10,426 nucleotides of DNA from CAIKZJ01 sp041675325 (GCA_041675325.1 JBAYUG010000100.1:1-10426), one strand, 5' to 3'; counted from the first letter of the stretch, positions 1 through 7,834 are shown. Numbers and translations: made by a program. Notes: a model not told the origin generated them from the sequence alone.

Positions 1-25
1 CAATATCTTTAATCTTTAATTCCAT
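1..25 (-). CDS. Possible start of a gene running off the left edge (partial)
   Basis: On the minus strand an ATG at 25-23 opens a frame reading MELKIKDI to the window edge without a stop. Only eight codons are visible, so no family can be named. The sequence upstream of it is a long AT-rich non-coding stretch, as expected for a 5' flank. It could equally be a chance open frame. Confidence 0.25.
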
Positions 26-345
26 TTAACATTCTTTTCCATTCAATATTCTTTTTTCATAAAATATATATATTAAGAATTAAAGTTTAAATACGAATAC
101 ATTTCCTATTTGTAGTAAAACCTAACAATACTTCATTATTAAATATTTAGCATTATACTCAAAAAAAGGATCACATAAATAAAAATTAAGACATGGTTTA
201 TGAAATATTTAGATTTTAAATCTAACAAAATATTAAATATAATTATACTCAAAGTTTGACTGAGCATAATTACAATAACAAAAATGGGTTATTCGAAAGA
301 ATATGGTCGGGTATCTGTAAAGTAATTTCAATTTACAATAATTAT
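26..345. other. AT-rich gene-free region with imperfect direct repeats and a hairpin
   Basis: No convincing coding frame is present. Two related blocks lie about 90 bp apart: both contain CTAACAA, then TATTAAATAT-like sequence, and end in the identical 12-mer ATTATACTCAAA (152-163 and 242-253). AAATATTTAG also occurs twice (141-150, 203-212). The second block continues into an imperfect hairpin whose arms are 241-251 and 261-271, with one A-C mismatch and a 9-nt loop. This may be a regulatory region for a gene to the left, but no promoter can be placed with confidence. Confidence 0.4.
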
Positions 346-374
346 AAAACAGGAGTGAATCACACTCCTGTTTT
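346..374 (-). terminator. Intrinsic terminator behind the secreted-protein gene
   Basis: A perfect 12-bp stem (AAAACAGGAGTG at 346-357 with CACTCCTGTTTT at 363-374) closes a 5-nt loop. Read on the minus strand, it starts 14 bp after the stop codon at 389 and ends in TTTT followed by an AT-rich tail, the usual form of a Rho-independent terminator. Because the stem has A on one side and T on the other, it could also work on the plus strand. Confidence 0.85.
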
Positions 375-388
375 TATTTCAATAAGAA

Positions 389-1837
389 TTAATTTCCAAT
401 ACCAACTGACACACCGAGACGCTGTCCCTTACCCGAGGGAACAAATAATTTTTTCTCCGGTTTTACTTTTTTCCTCTCTTTGTTATTCTTTTTCTTGCTC
501 TGGTCATCTTCATCCTCACTTCCTGCAAGTGCATTAATTGCTTGCGTAAACCAGTCGGTTGTAAGTTCTGTGTTTTTCTGTATCCACTCAGATTTCTTTT
601 CGAAGTCATTTAAATCAGCAGCAGCCTCAATACCGTCTTTCATATGCTGTATGTCGTCAAATTCCTTTATTTCTTCCTTACCAAGTTCTTTATTGAATTG
701 TTCTTTAGCATATTTTTTAGCTGCTTCTGTTGCTCTTTTGGTGAAATCCTTCCGCATGCTGTAATCAGCTTCCATCGGGTCATCCATCCTTTCGTACAGA
801 AAACCGCTGCCGCTGTTTAAGTCCTTAGAATCTCTGATAATCCATCCTGTGTTTTCGATTGTTTTGTTAAATTCCGGTGTAGGACCTGTGTATTGAATGC
901 TCTTGAATCTCCATATCGGCAGCTGTTTACCGGATGGAGTGGTGAATACGTCACGCCCGGGTTCATCATCATACGTCACTGATATATTATATTCATCATT
1001 TCCGAAATTAGTTACCCTGCCTTTGTCATCTCTGGAAACCTGTATGTAAGACGGCCTATAGAGTTCGATGTCCGACTTGTAATAAGCTTCCGGAAACAGT
1101 CTTGCATAATAGCCATTATTCAGATAATACCACATACCGCGGTTTATTTGTTCCTTGTACGGGTTAGTTACTGTAACACCTGTTTCGCTGAAAACAAAGT
1201 TTTCTAAGTCAGTGAAATTTGACGTTGGGTTAGTCATGCGGTTTCTCATATCTTTATAATATTTTGCGGCTGATGTAAGATTATCGGGAAGCAGGTCCAT
1301 AGCAATCTCGGTTGGATTAACTTCGAGTTTTACCATATCAGAAGTAGTAAGCAGCGGCTTGACTTTTGCCTGAAACTCTGCGGGCAGGTCTGTGAACTTC
1401 GTTTGTGTCTGTATTGCCCAGAGAAGAACCTGTACATCTCTCTGATCAATTTCAGGATGCTCAGCTGAACGGACGAGAATATTTTCAACAACATCACCGA
1501 CTCTTCCCTTCAAAGGAGCGAGTTTGTAACCGTTACCGGATGAGGGGCGTTGAGTTCCTGCCTTCAGACAGAACGTCTTAACGGTAAGCCTGTAGTATCC
1601 CGGAAAATACTCAAAAGAGTAATCGGGAGGAACCTGAACGGTTCGCTGTGATTCAAAGGTCTTAAGCCAGAATGCTTCAGGCTGTGCGTCCGAAAGACTT
1701 GTGGAGATATTTTTTTCTTCCGGAAGTTCGGTAATATTCACCTTTTCAGTTGCTTTTTTAAGGATGTCATCAAACTGACCGTATGAGACACCTGTTACTA
1801 AAAGAAGCAATAAAACAGAAAGAAGATAATTTTTCAT
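389..1837 (-). CDS. Secreted protein of unknown function with a thioester-domain-like segment
   Basis: I do not recognise a named family. The 482-residue product starts with a typical signal peptide: Lys at position 3, a Leu/Val-rich core at 5-15, and a probable cut near residue 20 (VSYG before QF). It should therefore be exported. Residues 75-150 contain the only cysteine (Cys90, in KTFCLKAGT) followed by a P-S-S-G-x-G-Y segment and then Q136-V-L-L-W140-A-I. This spacing resembles the Cys...Q-x-AIW pattern of bacterial thioester domains, but that match is only by eye. Residues 190-350 are rich in Tyr, Asn and Asp and look globular. Residues 355-430 are charged and probably helical. The tail at 440-463 is strongly acidic then Lys-rich, hence likely disordered. 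The gene stands alone on its strand, with a terminator behind it. The ATG at 1837 is chosen because it directly begins the signal peptide. Confidence 0.8.
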   Translation of the reverse strand: MKNYLLSVLLLLLVTGVSYGQFDDILKKATEKVNITELPEEKNISTSLSDAQPEAFWLKTFESQRTVQVPPDYSFEYFPGYYRLTVKTFCLKAGTQRPSSGNGYKLAPLKGRVGDVVENILVRSAEHPEIDQRDVQVLLWAIQTQTKFTDLPAEFQAKVKPLLTTSDMVKLEVNPTEIAMDLLPDNLTSAAKYYKDMRNRMTNPTSNFTDLENFVFSETGVTVTNPYKEQINRGMWYYLNNGYYARLFPEAYYKSDIELYRPSYIQVSRDDKGRVTNFGNDEYNISVTYDDEPGRDVFTTPSGKQLPIWRFKSIQYTGPTPEFNKTIENTGWIIRDSKDLNSGSGFLYERMDDPMEADYSMRKDFTKRATEAAKKYAKEQFNKELGKEEIKEFDDIQHMKDGIEAAADLNDFEKKSEWIQKNTELTTDWFTQAINALAGSEDEDDQSKKKNNKERKKVKPEKKLFVPSGKGQRLGVSVGIGN

Positions 1838-1987
1838 AGTTTTTAATTTTTTAAGATTTAATTATTAACTGTACAAAATGTATAACGCTATATAAAACAC
1901 CTCAGAAATCAAATTAGTTTATAAAGAAAACTTAAATTCAAAGTAAAGGTCGCAAAGAGAGCATAGAAAATTATTTTCAATTCCCCC

Positions 1988-2016
1988 TTGACAATCACAA
2001 AAAATATAACTATATT
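1988..2016 (+). promoter_or_regulatory. Sigma70-like promoter
   Basis: TTGACA at 1988-1993 is a perfect -35 hexamer. It is separated by exactly 17 bp from TATATT at 2011-2016, a good -10. Transcription would start near 2023 and run rightward into a region without a clear gene. In Bacteroidota the major sigma factor prefers other boxes, so its use depends on the host. Confidence 0.45.
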
Positions 2017-2322
2017 GTATTTAAATTGGTAATGCCATTTTTCTGGCATCCTCTAAAAATGTCATTTCGATTGCATTACTAATAGAACCGGCTAAATGTT
2101 CTTTAAAATATGGCGATTTTTGATGCCGCACGAAAATAAAGTAATAATCCATACCAAATTCTGACCATACAAAAAACTAATTCGCTATATTACCAGCATT
2201 CCTTAAGTCCACTATAAACCCACTCCAAACCCACTTCTTATCCGCTTAACTAACACAGAAACATCAATGCATATTCAATGAAAGTTAAATGATCTTGCGA
2301 TGATTGCTAAATCACTAATAAA

Positions 2323-2348
2323 AAACAGGCATTTTCTGACCCCTGTTT
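2323..2348 (+). terminator. Terminator-like hairpin in the intergenic region
   Basis: AAACAGG (2323-2329) pairs with CCTGTTT (2342-2348) across a 12-nt loop. It is preceded by an A run and followed by a T-rich stretch (GTGTTTAACTTT). The stem resembles the terminator at 346-374 in its ACAGG core. It lies downstream of the promoter at 1988-2016 and could end a short transcript from it. Confidence 0.45.
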
Positions 2349-2411
2349 GTGTTTAACTTTATTTATTTGTTTTAACTGTAAAAATAAATCACGAGCTATT
2401 GATATGTCGTC

Positions 2412-2441
2412 CCTGCCTGCAGCAGGTAGTCCGTCGGGACT
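2412..2441. repeat. Paired GC-rich mini-hairpins (REP-like)
   Basis: Two hairpins sit side by side in otherwise AT-rich sequence: CCTGC/GCAGG (2412-2416 with 2422-2426) and AGTCC/GGACT (2428-2432 with 2437-2441). The local GC peak and the GTCGTCCC...GTCGGGAC wording recall short palindromic intergenic repeats, and a related GTCGGGA palindrome occurs at 5963-5978. Its status as a family is inferred from these two copies only. Confidence 0.35.
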
Positions 2442-2561
2442 TTAAAAACTATTTATTATACATGGTGATATAGCCGGAGTTTGTATTGTGGCAAGTTCGG
2501 GAACGGTAAAAATATTAGGGAGGAGATTTGAAAAGGTATTTATTAAATCTTATTAATTCGT

Positions 2562-2569
2562 TATTTTTG
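2562..2569 (+). promoter_or_regulatory. Bacteroidota-type -7 element upstream of the CoA-transferase
   Basis: TATTTTTG matches the TAnnTTTG -7 consensus of Bacteroidota housekeeping promoters. It lies 48 bp before the start codon at 2618, so the transcript leader would be about 40 nt. No clear TTTG -33 box is found at the normal spacing; the nearest TTTG, at 2527-2530, is too far. It would drive the CoA-transferase, queC and AI-2E genes. Confidence 0.35.
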
Positions 2570-2617
2570 TAACTATAAGATGAACTTTTACCAATAAAAT
2601 AATAATTTTCCTCAAGT

Positions 2618-3931
2618 ATGTATACACTCAATTACACGAACAAAGTTGTTTCAGCGGAAGAAGCAGTAAAAGTTATAAAATCAAATGATTACGTACACAT
2701 CCACGCAAACAGTGCTTATCCGGATGTTTTAATAAACGCGATGACGGACAGGTACAAGGAACTTGAGAATGTAAAAGTAGCTCACCTAACGACATTCCAC
2801 AAAGCACCATACGTTGACCCTAAAATGGCAGGACATTTTACTCATCAAGCTTTGTTTTGTTCGGGCAACGTTAGGAAAGCTGTGAATGAAGGACGCGCTG
2901 ATTTTTATCCTGTCTTTCTTTCTGAAATTGGCTGGCTTTATGAGCTTGGCAGGATTAATGTTGATGTCTGCATGCTTCATCTGTCGCCTCCTGATGAGCA
3001 CGGTTACTGTTCATTCGGTGTTAGTAATGAGGTAACGAAAATTGCCGCTGAAAATGCAAAAGTAATAATTGCACAGATTAATCCGAAGATGCCGCGTGTT
3101 CTCGGGGATAACTTTATACATGTAAGCAAGATTAAATACATAGTTGAAATTGACGAGCCGCTGCTTGAAGTTCCGATGGTTGATGCAAATGCTTCGGAAG
3201 AGGAGAAAAAAGTTTACCAGAAAATTGCTGAATACATATCATCCTTAATATGCGACGGTGCAACGATGCAGATGGGAATAGGCGCTATACCTGACGCAGT
3301 GCTGCCTTTCCTGCAGGAAAAGAAAAATCTCGGGATACATACTGAAATGTTTTCTGACGGACTGATTGACCTCATTGATTCGGGCGTTGTAAACGGCGAG
3401 AAAAAATCTTTCATTCCAAACAAGGTCGTATCGTCATTTGTTATCGGCACTAAAAAAGTTTTCGATTTTATACATAACAATCCGCTGATAGAATTTCGTT
3501 CATCAAAGTTTGTCAATGACCCGGTTAACGTTTCACGAAACGACAACATGATTTCTATAAACTCAGCTATACAGGTTGATTTAAGCGGGCAGGTTTGTTC
3601 GGATTCTATGGGTACGAGAATATTTTCAGGATTCGGCGGACAGGTTGACTTTGTAAGAGGTGCAATGAGAAGTAAAGGTGGTGTTTCAATTTTAGCGTTT
3701 GCTTCAACGACAAAAAACGACACAATATCAAAGATAGTTCCTATGCTTACACCGGGTTCGGGAGTCGTAACAACAAGAGCAGACGTACAGACGATAATCA
3801 CTGAATACGGTATTGCTGATTTATACGGAAAGACATTGAGAGAGAGAACAAAACTCCTTATAAATATTGCCCATCCAAATTTCAGAGACGAACTCGAACA
3901 AAAAGCTCGTGAGTTCAAATGGCTCTGGTAG
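2618..3931 (+). CDS. Acetyl-CoA hydrolase/transferase family protein (4-hydroxybutyrate CoA-transferase-like)
   Basis: The 437-residue length is that of the acetyl-CoA hydrolase / 4-hydroxybutyrate CoA-transferase family, cytosolic enzymes that move CoA between acyl-CoA and a free carboxylic acid such as acetate. Visible family features are the N-terminal half with SPPDEHGYCSFG (123-134), the GIGAIP loop (220-225), and HTEMFSDG (241-248), whose Glu243 is the expected catalytic residue forming the glutamyl-CoA thioester. Also present are the glycine-rich GFGGQVDF (338-345) and the C-terminal EYGIADLYGKT (396-406). The acyl substrate cannot be read from sequence: 4-hydroxybutyrate, butyrate, succinate or propionate are all possible. 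No Shine-Dalgarno site precedes the ATG at 2618, but the family's N-terminus begins correctly there. The last 13 bases overlap queC, so the two are probably co-transcribed and translationally coupled. Confidence 0.88.
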   Translation: MYTLNYTNKVVSAEEAVKVIKSNDYVHIHANSAYPDVLINAMTDRYKELENVKVAHLTTFHKAPYVDPKMAGHFTHQALFCSGNVRKAVNEGRADFYPVFLSEIGWLYELGRINVDVCMLHLSPPDEHGYCSFGVSNEVTKIAAENAKVIIAQINPKMPRVLGDNFIHVSKIKYIVEIDEPLLEVPMVDANASEEEKKVYQKIAEYISSLICDGATMQMGIGAIPDAVLPFLQEKKNLGIHTEMFSDGLIDLIDSGVVNGEKKSFIPNKVVSSFVIGTKKVFDFIHNNPLIEFRSSKFVNDPVNVSRNDNMISINSAIQVDLSGQVCSDSMGTRIFSGFGGQVDFVRGAMRSKGGVSILAFASTTKNDTISKIVPMLTPGSGVVTTRADVQTIITEYGIADLYGKTLRERTKLLINIAHPNFRDELEQKAREFKWLW

Positions 3932-4602
3932 GAAAACATAAAGCAGTAGTTTTAGTCAGCGGCGGTATGGACAGTTGTCTTACCGCCGCTTACGCTTTCA
4001 AAAAATATGAGCTTGCGTTTTTGCATGTGAATTACGGACAGAGGACTCAGAGACGCGAACTTAAAGCGTTCAACGACATTGCGAAATATTACGGCGTGAA
4101 GGATAAGCTTGTTGTGGATGTTTCTCATTTCAAACAAATCGGCGGTTCATCGCTTACTGATAAAAATATTTCTGTCACAAAACCAAACCTTAAATCGAAA
4201 AAGATTCCTACAAGCTACGTTCCGTTCAGGAATGCAAACATACTTGCAATTGCAGTAAGTTGGGCTGAGGTGATAGGAGCCCGTGCGATATTTATCGGTG
4301 CCGTTGAAGAAGATTCAAGCGGTTACCCGGACTGCAGGAAATCATTCTTTAATGCGTACAACGAAGTAATAAAATTCGGAACAAAAAATTCCTCGAATAT
4401 TAAAATTGAAACCCCTATTATCAATTATACTAAAAAGCAGATTGTTCAAAAAGCTGTTAGGATGAATGTGCCGTTGCATTTGACCTGGTCGTGTTACAAA
4501 AGCGGGACGAAAGCTTGCGGAGATTGTGATAGTTGTGCTTTAAGGTTAAGAGGATTCAGGGATGCCGGATATCAGGACCCTATAATCTATAAAAAATTAT
4601 AA
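3919..4602 (+). CDS. queC: 7-cyano-7-deazaguanine synthase (preQ0 synthase) QueC
   Basis: QueC is a cytosolic enzyme that uses ATP and ammonia to turn 7-carboxy-7-deazaguanine into 7-cyano-7-deazaguanine (preQ0), the precursor of queuosine in tRNA. The 227 residues fit the family. The PP-loop SGGMDS is at 14-19, close to the N-terminus as usual, HVNYGQR is at 36-42, and YVPFRNA at 100-106. The zinc-binding cysteines are C192, C200, C203 and C206 in the order C-x7-C-x2-C-x2-C. The ATG at 3919 lies inside the end of the CoA-transferase gene (13-bp overlap). It is the only Met before the PP-loop, so this start is well supported. No other queuosine genes (queD, queE, folE) are nearby, so they must lie elsewhere if the pathway is complete. 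Confidence 0.95.
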   Translation: MALVGKHKAVVLVSGGMDSCLTAAYAFKKYELAFLHVNYGQRTQRRELKAFNDIAKYYGVKDKLVVDVSHFKQIGGSSLTDKNISVTKPNLKSKKIPTSYVPFRNANILAIAVSWAEVIGARAIFIGAVEEDSSGYPDCRKSFFNAYNEVIKFGTKNSSNIKIETPIINYTKKQIVQKAVRMNVPLHLTWSCYKSGTKACGDCDSCALRLRGFRDAGYQDPIIYKKL

Positions 4603-4611
4603 ATTATAGTT

Positions 4612-5778
4612 ATGATGGAAAAACTAAAAGCAGACAATTTTATAAAGGTTGTTGCGAGCATGTTTCTCGTAGCATTGGTTTACGTAATTTTAAAAGAGAT
4701 GCAAAGCGTAATGCTTCCTCTTATTGTAGCAGTGATAATTGCCGTTATATTTGAGCCCTTACACGTGTGGCTGCAAACAAAAAGAGTTCCTGCTTTTGCC
4801 TCAATAATTATTATTGTTTTAATAATACTAATCATTTCCAATATCACAAGTTTATTTGTGTTCACAAGCTTTTCATCATTTCAAGAAGCCATTCCAAGAT
4901 ATCAGGAAAAGTTTACATTGATGTATGAAAATTTTGCAACCTGGTTAGAAAACTCAGAATACTTCAAAGAGTATTTTGCAAAATCCATTAACCTCAAAAC
5001 CCTTGTGACGGGCGAACGGGTTGGTTCTATTATGGAAGGAATTCTTTCGGGAGTATTAGGACTCTTTGGAAATTACGTATTGATTTTAATATACGTCGTA
5101 TTTTTAATGACAGAATTGGGAAGTGTACGTGAACGGGTTCATCTTGCTTTTTCAGAGGAAAACTCGACACGCATCTCAATTATAATTGAAAATATTTTTA
5201 CGGATATCAAAAAATATCTCGTGGGAAAAACGCTCATTAATTTTGTTCATGCTGTACTTGTATATATAATCCTCCTGCTTTTTGGAGCAGACTTTGCTAT
5301 TGTATGGGGATTCCTGACATTTTTTATGGCATTCATTCCAAACATAGGACCGTTCTTTGCAACTATTCTTCCATTCGCTGCTGTATTAATTCAGTTTGAC
5401 AGCGTAAGTACTTCAATTATTCTGTTGATACTACTGGTTGTAGTAGGTTTTGTAATGGGAAATATTGTGGAACCGAAAATATTTGGAAATACTTTAAACC
5501 TCAGTCCATTTTTAATTTTGGCATCATTAATTTTCTGGGGATACCTTTGGGGAATTATGGGGATGCTTTTGTCGGTACCGATTTTAAGTATGATAAAAAT
5601 CACTCTTAGCAAATTTGAATCCACGCGACCGGTTTCTATATTGATGTCTCACGTTGTTACGCCGGCAATGATTAAAACTGACAAAGCATCAAAAAAGACT
5701 TTGCCAAAGAAGAAAAAGTTTTCTTTGTTAGCAAAGAAGGAAGAGAAGGAAGATACGAAAGAGAAAGATAAAACATAG
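4612..5778 (+). CDS. AI-2E family transporter (multi-pass inner-membrane protein)
   Basis: The 388-residue hydrophobic protein has the layout of the AI-2E/YdiK/PerM family. Membrane segments lie roughly at 11-27, 32-50, 61-85, 148-167, 205-225, 228-258, 265-283 and 298-330. A soluble loop at 86-145 separates the N- and C-terminal groups. Diagnostic parts are FIPNIGPFFA (241-250), VEPKIFGNTLNLSP (286-299) and the W-G-Y-L-W-G-I-M-G-M-L-L-S-V-P run (309-323). The substrate is uncertain: members have been linked to autoinducer-2 export, Na+/H+ exchange or unknown solutes. The tail (356-388) is rich in Lys and Glu and probably cytoplasmic. The start has two consecutive ATGs (4612, 4615) and lies nine bases after queC, so it is likely the last gene of that operon, with no obvious functional tie to queuosine. 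Confidence 0.9.
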   Translation: MMEKLKADNFIKVVASMFLVALVYVILKEMQSVMLPLIVAVIIAVIFEPLHVWLQTKRVPAFASIIIIVLIILIISNITSLFVFTSFSSFQEAIPRYQEKFTLMYENFATWLENSEYFKEYFAKSINLKTLVTGERVGSIMEGILSGVLGLFGNYVLILIYVVFLMTELGSVRERVHLAFSEENSTRISIIIENIFTDIKKYLVGKTLINFVHAVLVYIILLLFGADFAIVWGFLTFFMAFIPNIGPFFATILPFAAVLIQFDSVSTSIILLILLVVVGFVMGNIVEPKIFGNTLNLSPFLILASLIFWGYLWGIMGMLLSVPILSMIKITLSKFESTRPVSILMSHVVTPAMIKTDKASKKTLPKKKKFSLLAKKEEKEDTKEKDKT

Positions 5779-5800
5779 AACGCCTTCCTGCAGTTGGCAA

Positions 5801-5835
5801 GCGGATTCTCGCGGATTGGGCGGATGAACACGGAG
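5801..5835. repeat. Degenerate GCGGAT repeats
   Basis: GCGGATT occurs at 5801-5807 and 5811-5817, followed by GCGGATGA at 5820-5827 and further CGGA-containing sequence. The spacing is close to 10 bp. A looser copy, ACGGATGACA, is at 5861-5870. Such GCGGAT-rich intergenic patches are, from memory, common in Bacteroidota-type genomes. No function is implied. Confidence 0.45.
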
Positions 5836-5869
5836 AGGGGACGACAAGATATGTGAATGCACGGATGAC

Positions 5870-5914
5870 AAACTTTTACAAAATAAACTTTTACAAGACA
5901 AATTTTTACAAGAT
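5870..5914. repeat. Three tandem 15-bp repeats
   Basis: Units begin at 5870, 5885 and 5900 with a strict 15-bp period. Each starts AAACTTTTACAA (the third has AAATTTTTACAA) followed by three variable bases. The array lies between the AI-2E gene and pckG and could arise from slippage or be a repeated protein-binding site. Confidence 0.7.
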
Positions 5915-5948
5915 TCTATTTCGAAACAGACAAGAAGTTATTGATTGG

Positions 5949-6002
5949 ATTCCCTCCAAAATTCCCGACAAGTCGGGATGCAAAGAACGCACATGAGGGG
6001 AT
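5949..6002. repeat. Nested palindromic element upstream of pckG
   Basis: An inner hairpin TCCCGA (5963-5968) with TCGGGA (5973-5978) is enclosed by an outer pair ATTCCCTC (5949-5956) with GAGGGGAT (5995-6002), which has one G-T wobble. The wording resembles short mobile palindromes scattered between genes. It has no T-run, so it is less likely to be a terminator. Confidence 0.45.
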
Positions 6003-6042
6003 GACAAAATCAAAAATATAATTGATTAAATAAATAAAATAA

Positions 6043-6049
6043 AGAAAGG
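6043..6049 (+). promoter_or_regulatory. Ribosome binding site of pckG
   Basis: AGAAAGG lies 6 bp before the ATG at 6056. It is the clearest Shine-Dalgarno-like site in the window and fixes the pckG start. The other genes here lack one. Confidence 0.6.
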
Positions 6050-6055
6050 TACACA

Positions 6056-7834
6056 ATGACCAACAACAAGAAACTCATTGCCTGGGTTGATGAAATGGCT
6101 AAACTTTGCAAACCCGATAACATTCACTGGTGCGACGGCTCACAGGAAGAAAACGACCGCTTAATTAAAGAATGCGTTGATAACGGCTCTTTCAAACCAA
6201 TTCCGAAACGTCCGAATTCTTACTGGGTTATTTCAGACCCCAAAGACGTTGCACGTGTTGAAGACAGAACCTACATCTGTTCTGAAAAAGAAGTTGACGC
6301 AGGTCCTACAAATCACTGGATGGCTCCCGCAGAAATGAAAAAGATTATGACGGGTCTTTACGACGGATGCATGAAAGGACGCACGATGTACGTGATTCCG
6401 TTTTCGATGGGACCGCTCGGCTCGAAGATTGCACATATCGGTGTTGAGCTTACAGATTCGATTTACGTTGTAGTGAATATGAGAATAATGACGCGCATGG
6501 GAAAAGCAGTTCTTGACGTTCTCGGCAGTGACGGTCATTTTGTTCCATGCCTGCATTCAGTCGGCATGCCTTTAACAGACGGAAAGAAAGACGTTGCATG
6601 GCCTTGCAATGAAACAAAGTATATCTGCCACTTCCCTGAAGAGCGTGCAATCTGGTCGTTCGGTTCAGGATACGGCGGAAACGCATTACTCGGTAAAAAA
6701 TGTTTCGCACTCCGTATAGCGTCAGTCCTCGCACGCGATGAAGGCTGGCTTGCAGAGCATATGTTAATACTCGGTTTAACTCCTCCAAACGGAGAGAAGA
6801 AGTACATTGCAGCAGCATTCCCGTCAGCATGCGGAAAAACAAACCTCGCAATGCTAACACCTTCCATCCCGGGATGGAAAGTTGAAACAGTCGGAGACGA
6901 TATTGCATGGATGAAATTCGGCGATGACGGACGCCTTTACGCAATCAATCCTGAATACGGATTCTTCGGCGTGGCTCCGGGAACCTCGATGAAGACAAAT
7001 GCAAACGCAATGCTTTCCTGCGAAGAAAATTCAATCTTCACAAACGTTGCATTCACGGATGACGGCGATATATGGTGGGAAGGAATGACGGATGAAAAAC
7101 CAAAGCATTTAACCGACTGGAACGGAAACGACTGGACTCCCGAAAGCGGAAGACCTTCTTCGCATCCGAACTCACGTTTCACGGCACCTGCAAAACAGTG
7201 TCCTGTAATCGATGCCTCGTGGGAAGACCCGAAAGGCGTGCCTATCAGTGCATTCTTCTTCGGCGGACGCAGAGAAAGTTTCGTACCGCTTATCAATGAA
7301 GCATACGACTGGAATCACGGAGTATATCTGGGTTCAGCATGTGCCTCCGAAACCACAGCCGCAGCAGCCGGAGCAGTGGGCACACTCCGCCACGACCCGT
7401 TTGCAATGTTACCGTTCTGCGGATACCACATGGGCGACTACTTCAAACACTGGATAGAAATCGGTAAGAAATCATCACCCGATAAACTGCCGAAAATATT
7501 CTTCGTAAACTGGTTCCGCAAAAACGAAAAAGGCAAATTCATCTGGCCCGGATACGGCGACAACATCCGTGCACTCAAATGGGCAATCGAAAGAGTAAAC
7601 GGCACAGGAAAATATATCGATACACCAATCGGCAGACTACCGGCAGAAGGTGCAATCGATATGGACGGACTCAAAATCTCTGCAGAAGATTTCAAGAAAC
7701 TCTTCACCATCAATAAAGAAACCGGTCTTGCAGAAGTAGCCGAAATGCGCGAGTACTATAAGAAATTCGGTGACAGACTTCCAAAAGAACTCTCCGCCGA
7801 ACTCGACAAGATAGAAGAAAGATTAAAGAAGTAA
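6056..7834 (+). CDS. pckG: Phosphoenolpyruvate carboxykinase (GTP)
   Basis: This cytosolic enzyme interconverts oxaloacetate + GTP and PEP + GDP + CO2, the entry to gluconeogenesis or, in reverse, an anaplerotic or fermentative step. The 592 residues match GTP-type enzymes and not the shorter ATP-type. Visible motifs are RPNSYWV-S-DPKDVARVEDRT (52-72), SGYGGNALLGKKC (204-216), the P-loop PSACGKTN (256-263) with the hyper-reactive Cys259 typical of the GTP class, and the kinase-2 motif GDDIAWM (280-286). FFGGRRES (401-408) and the nucleotide-site segment FIWPGYGDN (495-503) follow. Nothing is missing. The start is set by ATG plus a ribosome binding site. The gene is clearly richer in GC-ending codons than the retron downstream, consistent with a long-resident, well-expressed gene. 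A hairpin follows the stop codon. Confidence 0.97.
   Translation: MTNNKKLIAWVDEMAKLCKPDNIHWCDGSQEENDRLIKECVDNGSFKPIPKRPNSYWVISDPKDVARVEDRTYICSEKEVDAGPTNHWMAPAEMKKIMTGLYDGCMKGRTMYVIPFSMGPLGSKIAHIGVELTDSIYVVVNMRIMTRMGKAVLDVLGSDGHFVPCLHSVGMPLTDGKKDVAWPCNETKYICHFPEERAIWSFGSGYGGNALLGKKCFALRIASVLARDEGWLAEHMLILGLTPPNGEKKYIAAAFPSACGKTNLAMLTPSIPGWKVETVGDDIAWMKFGDDGRLYAINPEYGFFGVAPGTSMKTNANAMLSCEENSIFTNVAFTDDGDIWWEGMTDEKPKHLTDWNGNDWTPESGRPSSHPNSRFTAPAKQCPVIDASWEDPKGVPISAFFFGGRRESFVPLINEAYDWNHGVYLGSACASETTAAAAGAVGTLRHDPFAMLPFCGYHMGDYFKHWIEIGKKSSPDKLPKIFFVNWFRKNEKGKFIWPGYGDNIRALKWAIERVNGTGKYIDTPIGRLPAEGAIDMDGLKISAEDFKKLFTINKETGLAEVAEMREYYKKFGDRLPKELSAELDKIEERLKK

Larger units (their letters stand above)
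1838..2617. other. 780-bp gene-free stretch with promoter-like and hairpin elements
   Basis: No frame of convincing length or composition is present on either strand. The left part is the 5' flank of the minus-strand secreted-protein gene and the right part the 5' flank of the CoA-transferase. Between them lie a sigma70-like promoter (1988-2016), a hairpin at 2032-2049 (ATGCCA/TGGCAT), a terminator-like hairpin at 2323-2348, and a pair of small GC-rich hairpins at 2412-2441. The promoter-hairpin-terminator order could mean a short non-coding transcript of about 330 nt, but decay of an old gene is equally possible. Confidence 0.5.

Noticed and set aside
256..537. 93-codon plus-strand frame at the left end
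   Set aside because: It runs through the terminator hairpin and antisense to the end of the secreted-protein gene; composition is not protein-like.
2446..2556. 36-codon open frame before the CoA-transferase
   Set aside because: It has no ATG start and its length is within chance expectation; the product is not recognisable.
3214..3939. 241-codon minus-strand frame inside the CoA-transferase gene
   Set aside because: It is fully antisense to a well-supported enzyme gene, and its Ser/Ile/Pro-rich product resembles no known protein.
6450..6944. Minus-strand frames inside pckG (also 6233-6556, 6535-6867, 6937-7296, 7438-7713)
   Set aside because: All are antisense to a conserved full-length gene; long antisense frames are a usual by-product of its codon bias.
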